From NCBI GenBank assembly GCA_963812885.1, contig CAWEWZ010000009.1, positions 207,053-271,052 of the forward strand: a DNA stretch of 64,000 nt, in the 5' to 3' direction. The stretch is from Bog-756 sp963812885 (GTDB taxonomy: Bacteria; Actinomycetota; Acidimicrobiia; Acidimicrobiales; RAAP-2). Numbering within the stretch: the stretch's first letter is position 1; every line of letters starts with the position of its first letter. The translations under genes were made by a program, and so were the position numbers. Below the pieces are notes generated by a model, which was given only the letters and a program-made list of their open reading frames with translations, was not told where the DNA came from and searched no databases. Below, in pieces: positions 57,865-64,000 of the stretch.

Positions 57865-58749
57865 GTGACACCGGGCGCCCTCTCCGACGGGGAAGGTGAG
57901 CGTGTCGGCGCACCGGCGCCGTCGCCGACGCCCGCGCCGCGGACCGACGGGGAAGACCGGGGGAACGTGACCGCCAAACGCCCGAGACAGAGCCGCGAGG
58001 AGCTGCGGAAGCTTCTTCTGGAAACCGGTCGGACCATCCTGCGTGAGGATGGCCTCGGAACCGGGGCCGAAGCGCTCACCTTCAAGCGGGTCTTCGACCG
58101 GGTGGATGACGAAACCGGCATCCGGCTCACCAATGCGTCGGTCATCCGCCGGGTGTGGGAGAACCAGGCCGAATTCCAGATCGACGTGCTGGTGAGCATC
58201 GCGCTGGGCGACTACGACGCGGACGTCGACGTCGCCATGGACTACATCCGACCGGTCCTGGCCAACGTCGACCGTTCGTCGCCCGAGTCGCGGGTCCAGG
58301 CCATGCGCGAACTGTGTCGGGTGGGGGGCGGCGCCAACGCCCAAGCCGTGCGGCAGTCGAGCAATCTGCCGTCGTGGATCGGTGTCTGGGCCCTGGCCGC
58401 GTCGGGCGGGTCGTTCGACTATCGGAAGAAGATCGAGGACGCGCTGCTGGCGGGGTCCGAGGTGTTCACCCAGCGCATCGAGCGGCTCTATGCGGCAATG
58501 ATCTCGTACCTCGGATTACGCCTCCGGGAGGAGTTCACGCTGCGCCAGTTCGTCGTCGCCGCCGACGCGTTGAGCCAGGGCTACGGATTGCGTGACCGGA
58601 TCGACAGTTCGATCGACGAGCGGATAATCCGTCAGACGGGCCCGGGTGGGGAGGCTCAGGAATGGTCGCTCTTTGCCGTGGCCTTCGAGGGTCTGATCTG
58701 GCAGTTCTTGGAAATCGACCCGGAGTGGGAGCCCGACCCCGACCGGTGA
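57865..58749 (+). CDS. TetR-like transcriptional regulator
   Basis: 294 residues. After a low-complexity N-terminus of about 35 residues, RQSREELRKLLLETGRTILR, FKRVFDRVDDETGIRLTNAS and VIRRVWENQAEFQIDVLVSI form a divergent TetR DNA-binding domain, with a longer first helix-turn than usual. The C-terminal domain is large and helical. GTG 57967 (VTAKRPRQSREELRK) is an alternative start with GGGGGAAC before it. It is in an operon with the F420 oxidoreductase and may regulate it. Confidence 0.75.
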   Translation: MTPGALSDGEGERVGAPAPSPTPAPRTDGEDRGNVTAKRPRQSREELRKLLLETGRTILREDGLGTGAEALTFKRVFDRVDDETGIRLTNASVIRRVWENQAEFQIDVLVSIALGDYDADVDVAMDYIRPVLANVDRSSPESRVQAMRELCRVGGGANAQAVRQSSNLPSWIGVWALAASGGSFDYRKKIEDALLAGSEVFTQRIERLYAAMISYLGLRLREEFTLRQFVVAADALSQGYGLRDRIDSSIDERIIRQTGPGGEAQEWSLFAVAFEGLIWQFLEIDPEWEPDPDR

Positions 58750-59018
58750 ACGGGGCACAACCGCCGCACTGACACCGATCGGCCGATGGACCACGCCCGG
58801 AAGGGACCGGCACGAGTCCGGTTTTCCGGTGCATGGTCATCGACTCTGGAATCCGCCGCCCAACAACTGACAGTATCGGGAATTCCGCAGCAGAATGCAA
58901 CTGCGGATTGCAAATTCTACCCCGAGCTGGGCGTTGGCCCTCCTGGACCAGCGGTTTTGCCAACCATCGACAAGCTGATCGCCCGCGCCGCTCGGTGTCT
59001 GTGCCACGGTTGCACCCT

Positions 59019-60389
59019 GTGACGTCCACACCGACCCGCCGGAGTCCCCTGATCACCTGGGCCCCGGCCCCGGCGTTGCTGGCTTTCGCCGGATGGTGCC
59101 TGTTCACCGTCTACCTGCTCGCCCAGGCCCTGGCCGGACCGGCCATCATCTGGAACGACTCCCTGACCTATATCCACATCGCCTCTCAGGCGCTGTGGAG
59201 CAAGGCGTTCTGGTCCGGCCCGCGGCCACCCGCCACGCCGCTCCTGATCGACCTGGTCGGCTCCTCCACCGGCTTTCTGGCGGCCCAGGCACTGCTCGCC
59301 GCCGTCTCGTGGGGATTCCTGGCCTGGACAGTGGGGCGCCTGGTCGCTCCAGGTTGGCGGCGAGCGGTGGCCGCCTGGGTGATCCTCGCCTTTGCCACCG
59401 TCTTCCCGGTCACCCTCTGGAACCGCTCGGTCCTTTCCGAGTCGCTCTCCATGAGCCTGCTGGCGCTGCTCTTTGCCACCTCGATCTGGGTCGCCCGCCG
59501 GTTGACCTGGCCCCGGGTGGCCGCGGTCAGCGGGGTCTGTCTGTGCTTCGCCGCCACCCGGGACGCCCAGGTATGGACGGTCGGGTTGCTGGCCCTCGCC
59601 GTGGCCACGGGCGCCCTCCTGGCCACCAGAAGGGACCCGGGCCTGGCCATCCGGGCCGGAACGCTGGCCCTCTGCCTGGGCGCAGTCGTGGCCCTCACCG
59701 GGTGGGGGACCGTCTCGTCGCACAGGACGAAGCAGAATGTGGCCGACGTCTTCTATGTCCGGATCTTCCCGTTCCCCGACCGGGTGGCATGGTTTGCCGC
59801 CCACGGGATGCCCGAACAACAGCAGATCGATCGGCTGGCGGAAGCAACGACGGCCACGCCGGGGAGCGCCAAGGCCGTCTTCTTCTCGGCCACGGATCCC
59901 ACTTTTGCTCCTCTGGAGCACTGGATCGATTCCCGGGGGACCGACACCTACGGCCTCTGGCTTCTCACTCATCCCGGGTACGTGTTCACCGAGCCGTTAC
60001 GCCGCCCGGAACGGGCCTTCGACTTCGCCCACGGGAGCCTCACGTTCTATGCGTCATCGACCCATCGACTCGAGTCGCCGTTGACGATCGTCCTGTGGCC
60101 ACCACTGATCGGGCTCCTGGTGCTGGCGGGTGCGGCCGTGTGCGTGAGCGTGGTGTCCAGGGCCTGGCGTCAGGGAGTGTGGCGGATGGTGTTCACCCTC
60201 ACCGTCATCGGCGTCCTGTCCATGCTGGTCGCCTGGCACGGCGACGGGCAGGAGGTGACCCGCCACACCGTCGAGGGACTGGCCGAGGTGCGCCTCGGGC
60301 TCTGGATAATGATCCTCCTCTGGCTGCTGGGTCCGTCGCCCGCGGCGACCAGCGCCAGCCGCCGGGTAGGACCGGTCGTTCCACCGTGA
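59019..60389 (+). CDS. multi-spanning membrane glycosyltransferase-like protein
   Basis: About 456 residues with ten or more membrane helices (ALLAFAGWCLFTVYLLAQAL; AALLAAVSWGFLAWTVGRLV; WVILAFATVFPVTLWNRSVL; VCVSVVSRAWRQGVWRMVFT). An acidic pair in IIWNDSLTYIHIASQALWSK after the first helix is reminiscent of GT-C enzymes such as ArnT or mannosyltransferases, which use a lipid-linked sugar. No family was firmly recognised. GTG 59019 begins the hydrophobic protein; the open frame extends upstream to 58833. The 269-bp gap upstream contains an AT-richer patch around 58855-58920 that may hold its promoter. Confidence 0.6.
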   Translation: MTSTPTRRSPLITWAPAPALLAFAGWCLFTVYLLAQALAGPAIIWNDSLTYIHIASQALWSKAFWSGPRPPATPLLIDLVGSSTGFLAAQALLAAVSWGFLAWTVGRLVAPGWRRAVAAWVILAFATVFPVTLWNRSVLSESLSMSLLALLFATSIWVARRLTWPRVAAVSGVCLCFAATRDAQVWTVGLLALAVATGALLATRRDPGLAIRAGTLALCLGAVVALTGWGTVSSHRTKQNVADVFYVRIFPFPDRVAWFAAHGMPEQQQIDRLAEATTATPGSAKAVFFSATDPTFAPLEHWIDSRGTDTYGLWLLTHPGYVFTEPLRRPERAFDFAHGSLTFYASSTHRLESPLTIVLWPPLIGLLVLAGAAVCVSVVSRAWRQGVWRMVFTLTVIGVLSMLVAWHGDGQEVTRHTVEGLAEVRLGLWIMILLWLLGPSPAATSASRRVGPVVPP

Positions 60390-60428
60390 ACCGGACCCTC
60401 ACCCGGCAATCGCCGGAGCGCGACCCGG

Positions 60429-61508
60429 TCACCCGGGGGCCATGGCGTGAGCCTCCCGGCGACGCGCCATCGCCCCGGCCAGACGATCGAGCGCCGCGGT
60501 GGTGTCGTCCCAACCGATGCAGGAGTCGGTGATGCTCTGCCCGAAGACGAGTGGAGTCGAGGTGAGGTCCTGACGGCCGGAGACCAGGAAGCTCTCCAGC
60601 ATCACGCCGACGACACCCCGCTCGCCCTGGGCCAGCCGTCTCGAGAGCTCGGCGATCACGCCGGGCTGCCTGCGGTGATCCTTCCCGCTGTTCCCGTGGC
60701 TGGCGTCGACGATGACCCGACGACCCAGTCCGGATCGTTCGAGACGCTCGAGGGCGTGGGCGACGTCGGCGTCGCCGAAGTTCGCCGCGGCCGAGCTCCC
60801 TCGGAGGATGAGATGCCCGTCGCCGTTCCCGCGTGTCTCGATGATGGCGGCCCGCCCGGCCCCGTCGATCCCCGGGAAGACTTGCGCCCCGGCGGCCGCG
60901 GCGATGGCGTCCACCGCCACCTGGACATCCCCCTCGGTCGAGTTCTTGAACCCGATGGGCATGGAGAGGCCGCTGGCCAGCTGGCGGTGGATCTGGCTCT
61001 GTGAGGTGCGGGCTCCGATCGCGCCCCAGCTCACCGTGTCGGCCAAGTATTGGGGTGTGATCGGGTCGAGGAACTCGCATCCCACCGGTATCCCGAGGGC
61101 GATGACGTCGAGCAGGAAGGATCGGGCCGCCAACAGCCCGTCGTTGACCCGGAAGCTCCCGTCCAGCCCCGGGTCGTTGATCAGACCCTTCCACCCGACC
61201 GTCGTGCGCGGCTTTTCGAAGTAGGTCCGCATGACCACGACCAGATCCTCCTGGTGCCGAAGGGCAAGGCCCGCCAGCCGGTGGGCGTACTCGAGCCCGG
61301 CCTCGGGGTCGTGGATGGAGCAGGGTCCGACAATGACCAGCAGACGGTCGTCCCGGCCGTCGAGGATCGACGCGACGACCTCCCGGCCGCGGATGACCAC
61401 TTCGGCGAGCTCGTTGCTCAGCGGCAGCTCGCGGGCCAGTGCTTCCGGCGAGACGAGGGTCCGGATGTCGGCGATCCGTCGGTTGTGGGCCAGGTCCTTC
61501 GGTTCCAC
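60429..61508 (-). CDS. aroG: 3-deoxy-7-phosphoheptulonate (DAHP) synthase, class I
   Basis: First enzyme of the shikimate pathway: phosphoenolpyruvate plus erythrose 4-phosphate gives DAHP, leading to Phe, Tyr and Trp. The 359-residue protein matches the AroG/AroF/AroH type: VIVGPCSIHDPEAGLEYAHR, VVMRTYFEKPRTTVGWKGLI, ASGLSMPIGFKNSTEGDVQV, IVDASHGNSGKDHRRQP and VGVMLESFLVSGRQDLT. GTG 61508 follows GGAAGTGAG. It is preceded by a leader peptide and an attenuator hairpin (61571-61697), so its expression is probably tied to aromatic amino acid supply. Confidence 0.95.
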   Translation of the reverse strand: MEPKDLAHNRRIADIRTLVSPEALARELPLSNELAEVVIRGREVVASILDGRDDRLLVIVGPCSIHDPEAGLEYAHRLAGLALRHQEDLVVVMRTYFEKPRTTVGWKGLINDPGLDGSFRVNDGLLAARSFLLDVIALGIPVGCEFLDPITPQYLADTVSWGAIGARTSQSQIHRQLASGLSMPIGFKNSTEGDVQVAVDAIAAAAGAQVFPGIDGAGRAAIIETRGNGDGHLILRGSSAAANFGDADVAHALERLERSGLGRRVIVDASHGNSGKDHRRQPGVIAELSRRLAQGERGVVGVMLESFLVSGRQDLTSTPLVFGQSITDSCIGWDDTTAALDRLAGAMARRREAHAMAPG

Positions 61509-61570
61509 GGTTTCTCACTTCCTTCCGGCCAGCCGTTCGATCCGTGGATGACCGGCTCGCCTCATCATGG

Positions 61571-61604
61571 GCAAAGCAAAAGGCAGAGGCCGGAGCCTCT
61601 GCCT
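61571..61604 (-). terminator. attenuator terminator upstream of DAHP synthase
   Basis: On the minus strand AGGCAGAGGC-tccg-GCCTCTGCCT is a perfect 10-bp stem with a four-base loop (61581-61604), followed by TTTGCTTTGC. It lies 27 bp after the leader-peptide stop and 62 bp before the aroG start. An earlier leader segment GAGCCTC (within the leader-peptide codons) can pair with GAGGCTC of the stem to form an antiterminator. Confidence 0.75.
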
Positions 61605-61631
61605 TGCAGCCGGTTCTGGATGAATGCGCGG

Positions 61632-61697
61632 TCAGTGCGTGGGGGCGCTCCGAGGCTCATCCAGAGCCGGCTCGTCAAACCACCAATAACAACGCAT
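61632..61697 (-). CDS. aromatic amino acid leader peptide (attenuation)
   Basis: A 21-codon frame starting at ATG 61697 begins MRCYWWFDEP and ends PTH at TGA 61632-61634. Codons 4-7 are Tyr, Trp, Trp, Phe, which is the full set of aromatic amino acids placed as control codons. A possible -10 (TATCGT) ends 6 bp before the ATG, so translation may be leaderless. Ribosome stalling at these codons when charged aromatic tRNAs are scarce should free the downstream antiterminator and allow transcription of aroG. Too short to be found by an ORF length cut-off. Confidence 0.8.
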   Translation of the reverse strand: MRCYWWFDEPALDEPRSAPTH

Positions 61698-61814
61698 CCC
61701 ACCACGATATCAGATCGGGTTCCCCGCCCCACCGGGGAACTCTCCGCCTCCATTCACCGGGCCGAGGCCTGGCGACGGGTACCGCGGAGCACAGCCCTCT
61801 CTTAGGATTCCGGT

Positions 61815-62612
61815 GTGGGCACAGACGAGGGCTACCTGCTCGACAACCAACAGGCCGAGTCCATGGAGCGCTTCGACGCGCTCTCGGAATTGTTCAATCC
61901 GACCACCTTTCGCCACCTCGAGCATCTGGGCCTCGTCCCCGGCTGGCGGGTCTGGGAGGTGGGGGCCGGTGGTCCGAGCATCCCGACGTGGTTGGCTCGG
62001 CAGACGGGACCCCGGGGCTACGTCCTGGCGACCGACATCGACACCTCCTGGCTCGAGGGGGGAGGCGGGGCCGGCTACGACGTCCTGCGCCATGACCTGG
62101 GGACCGAGCCGGCTCCGTCGGGGCCGTTCGACCTCATCCATGCCCGGCTCGTCCTCGTGCATGTGCCCGACCGCGACGGAGCCATCATCTCGATGATCGA
62201 CTCGCTCCGTCCCGGGGGTTGGCTGCTGCTCGAAGAGGCCGACCCCGGGCTCCAGGAGCTGGCCTGTCCCGACGAGTGGGGGCCCGACCAGCGGCTGGCC
62301 AACCGGCTGAAGCGGGAGTTCCGGACCCTGCTCGCCCAACGTGGCGTCGACCTCGCCTTCGGGCGGACGCTTCCGAGGAGGCTCCGGTCCGCCGGGCTCG
62401 TGGAGGTGGAGTCCGATGCCTATTTCCCGGTGGGCGGACCCTTCTGTGACGAGCTCGAGCGAGCGACGGTCGAACAGATCCGGGACCTCCTCGTGGGAGG
62501 CGGCCTGGCCGAAGAGTCCGAGATCGACCGACATCTGGCCAACGTGGCCTCCGGTCGGCTCGATCTGGCCACCTCGCCGATGGTCTCGGCGTGGGGTCGC
62601 AAGCCGGATTGA
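61815..62612 (+). CDS. class I SAM-dependent methyltransferase
   Basis: The 265-residue Rossmann methyltransferase has motif I VWEVGAGGPSIPTWLARQTG, an acidic motif II VLATDIDTSWLEGG, DLIHARLVLVHVPDRDGAII and LRPGGWLLLEEADPGLQE. These match the UbiE/arsenite-methyltransferase-like group (methyltransf_25/31). The acceptor is unknown. It starts at GTG 61815 and stands alone on the plus strand. Confidence 0.88.
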   Translation: MGTDEGYLLDNQQAESMERFDALSELFNPTTFRHLEHLGLVPGWRVWEVGAGGPSIPTWLARQTGPRGYVLATDIDTSWLEGGGGAGYDVLRHDLGTEPAPSGPFDLIHARLVLVHVPDRDGAIISMIDSLRPGGWLLLEEADPGLQELACPDEWGPDQRLANRLKREFRTLLAQRGVDLAFGRTLPRRLRSAGLVEVESDAYFPVGGPFCDELERATVEQIRDLLVGGGLAEESEIDRHLANVASGRLDLATSPMVSAWGRKPD

Positions 62613-62698
62613 GGTTCAATGCACTCGATGCAGCCGGAGTCGGGGGCAGGGAAGCCTCGCTGTTGTGGGTCCCCGGGCCCGAGGTGTGAACTGGCACG

Positions 62699-63232
62699 AT
62701 GACGCCGTCCGAGCCTGCGATGGTCATCCGCGCCGGCGCCGAGGAGGACGTCGCCGCCATCACGCAGATCTACAACGCCCTGCTGGCCACCACGACCTAT
62801 GAGTGGACCGAGGTTCCCTACTCAGTCGGCGAGCGATTGGAGTGGTTCCAGGAGAAGCAGCGGGCTTCGAACCCGGTGCTGGTGGCCGAGGAGCAGGGGG
62901 CGGTGGTGGGGTGGGCGACCTACGGCGACTTCCGGGATTCGAGACGGTGGCCGGGCTACCGGTTCACTGTCGAGCATTCGATCCACGTTGCCGAGAGCCA
63001 CTGGGGCCGCGGTGTCGGTCGGGCGCTGCTGCTCGAACTGGCGGGGATGGCGCGATCCGTCGGGAAGCGCGTGATGGTCGCCGCTATCGATTCCACCAAC
63101 GTCCGATCCGTTGACTTCCACGCCCGGTTGGGATTCGACGTCGTCGGCCGGATGCCGGGGATCGGTGAGAAATGGGGACAGCCTCTCGACCTCGTCCTCA
63201 TGCAGCACGGTCTGGACGAATCCTTCCCGTAG
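62699..63232 (+). CDS. GNAT-family N-acetyltransferase (phosphinothricin-acetyltransferase-like)
   Basis: The 177-residue GNAT protein has IRAGAEEDVAAITQIYNALL and TTTYEWTEVP, the acetyl-CoA loop SHWGRGVGRALLLELAGMAR, and VAAIDSTNVRSVDFHARLGF with DVVGRMPGIGEKWGQPLDLV. The order and spacing match the Bar/Pat/MnaT group, which acetylates small amino compounds such as methionine sulfone or phosphinothricin. Physiological substrate unknown. ATG 62699. Confidence 0.88.
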   Translation: MTPSEPAMVIRAGAEEDVAAITQIYNALLATTTYEWTEVPYSVGERLEWFQEKQRASNPVLVAEEQGAVVGWATYGDFRDSRRWPGYRFTVEHSIHVAESHWGRGVGRALLLELAGMARSVGKRVMVAAIDSTNVRSVDFHARLGFDVVGRMPGIGEKWGQPLDLVLMQHGLDESFP

Positions 63233-63259
63233 CCGCCGGGACAGTCCCTCCTGGCCGGT

Positions 63260-63275
63260 CCGACCGCCCGGTCGG
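63260..63275. terminator. possible bidirectional terminator
   Basis: CCGACC-gccc-GGTCGG gives a 6-bp stem in the short gap between convergent GNAT and crotonase genes. There is no U tract; a weak call. Confidence 0.3.
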
Positions 63276-63295
63276 GGGCCTTGCCGCCGCTCCGA

Positions 63296-64000
63296 TCAGC
63301 CCGGTGGTCGCAGGAGTCCGTCGTATTCGGCGGCGTCGGCTTCCATCGCCTCTCGGAGGGCGGTGAGCGTCTGCTGGCGGGCCCGCTCCTTGGTGGCCAG
63401 ATGAGCGGCAGCGTCCAGGCCGGCCAGCGAGATGGCGACGGCCCGGGCCGAACCGTCGAGCTCCGAGCGGTCGACCACCTGGTCGAGGAAGCCGCACTCG
63501 ACGGCATTGACCGGGGAGAAGACTTCGGCGAGCATGACCGACCGGTTGAAGGCAGCCGGAGTCAGGCGTTGCCGGAGGATCTCGACGGCGGCCCGAGGCA
63601 TGGTGAGGCCGATCGCCACTTCGTTGGCCGTGATCCGGTACGACCCGGACGCGCCGATCCGGTAGTCGGTCGAGAGGAGCAGGAACAGCCCCATGGCCAC
63701 CGCATGTCCTGGACAGACCCCCACCACCGGTCCGGGGAAGGTGAGCAAACGTTCGGAGAGCACGAACCCGCCCTTCAGCATCCGAACGGCAGCAGGTCCA
63801 CCGGAACGAAGGACGGCAAGATCGAACCCGCCCGAGAAGATGCTCTCCCGGCCTTGGAGAATGACCACAGCCCGGTCGGCGACCGCCTGATCCAACGCGC
63901 CATGGATTTCCGATTGCATGTCCGGCGACAAGACGTTTGCCTTGCCATCATCCATTGTGATGGTGGCGATGGAATCAGTGCACGTATAGGTGACCAGACT
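63296..64000 (-). CDS. enoyl-CoA hydratase/isomerase-family protein (5' end beyond the window)
   Basis: Crotonase fold. From the internal ATG 63955 the protein reads DDGKANVLSPDMQSEI, VILQGRESIFSGGFDLAVLR (oxyanion-hole region), GPVVGVCPGHAVAMGLFLLL (the second oxyanion Gly) and SYRITANEVAIGLTMPRAAV. The frame remains open through the right edge, with 15 further residues (LVTYTCTDSIATIT in part) that fit the N-terminal strand of the family, so the true start is probably just outside. The exact CoA substrate is unknown. Confidence 0.85.
   Translation of the reverse strand, partial: SLVTYTCTDSIATITMDDGKANVLSPDMQSEIHGALDQAVADRAVVILQGRESIFSGGFDLAVLRSGGPAAVRMLKGGFVLSERLLTFPGPVVGVCPGHAVAMGLFLLLSTDYRIGASGSYRITANEVAIGLTMPRAAVEILRQRLTPAAFNRSVMLAEVFSPVNAVECGFLDQVVDRSELDGSARAVAISLAGLDAAAHLATKERARQQTLTALREAMEADAAEYDGLLRPPG

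Overview
The window is GC-rich bacterial DNA that reads as Actinomycetota. It carries a WhiB regulator, an F420-type luciferase-like oxidoreductase, a B12-dependent class II ribonucleotide reductase, a DUF2510 membrane protein, a class E sortase and an actinobacterial zinc-ribbon/histidine-phosphatase pair. The long secreted protein with Trp/Gly/Phe 42-residue repeats and the overall gene mix suggest class Acidimicrobiia; that placement is inference. No tRNA, rRNA, insertion sequence, prophage or CRISPR array was seen.

Layout. 0.1-6 kb: a three-gene operon (acetoacetate-decarboxylase-like, TetR, SMP-30), a PlsC acyltransferase, an ACT-domain protein and glycerol kinase. 6-9.3 kb: nrdJ behind a promoter with NrdR-type boxes. 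9.6-12 kb: a zeta-like toxin-antitoxin pair with 19-bp operator repeats, then a TetR gene with its palindromic operator and a DUF2510 protein. 12.3-15 kb: an ABC-2 exporter (one ATPase, two permeases). 15-21 kb: cell-envelope genes (repeat-bearing membrane protein, a tiny LPFTG protein and a class E sortase, DUF4012 protein, NlpC/P60 hydrolase).

21-49 kb is a large exopolysaccharide locus on both strands. It holds about ten glycosyltransferases, a Wzz/tyrosine autokinase and its probable partner low-molecular-weight phosphatase, a polymerase/ligase-type membrane protein, a polyprenyl-phosphate sugar transferase, and a secreted glycosidase-like protein with 126-bp coding repeats. It also contains a double alpha/beta-hydrolase, a holo-ACP synthase and an acyl carrier protein, which together suggest that the glycan is acylated. 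No Wzx flippase was recognised in the window.

49-64 kb is a housekeeping and accessory region. It holds an SDR, WhiB, a Nudix/zinc-ribbon/histidine-phosphatase operon, a catabolic cluster (amidohydrolase, alcohol dehydrogenase, monooxygenase, F420 oxidoreductase and two TetR regulators), a membrane glycosyltransferase-like protein, and DAHP synthase with a Tyr-Trp-Trp-Phe leader peptide and attenuator hairpin. It ends with a methyltransferase, a GNAT and a crotonase cut by the window edge.

About twenty genes, mostly between 2.6 and 51.7 kb, change reading frame once or several times while their protein similarity continues. Several switches lie next to G or C runs. This looks more like indel error in the assembly than like mass pseudogenization, so those genes are annotated here over their full reconstructed span.
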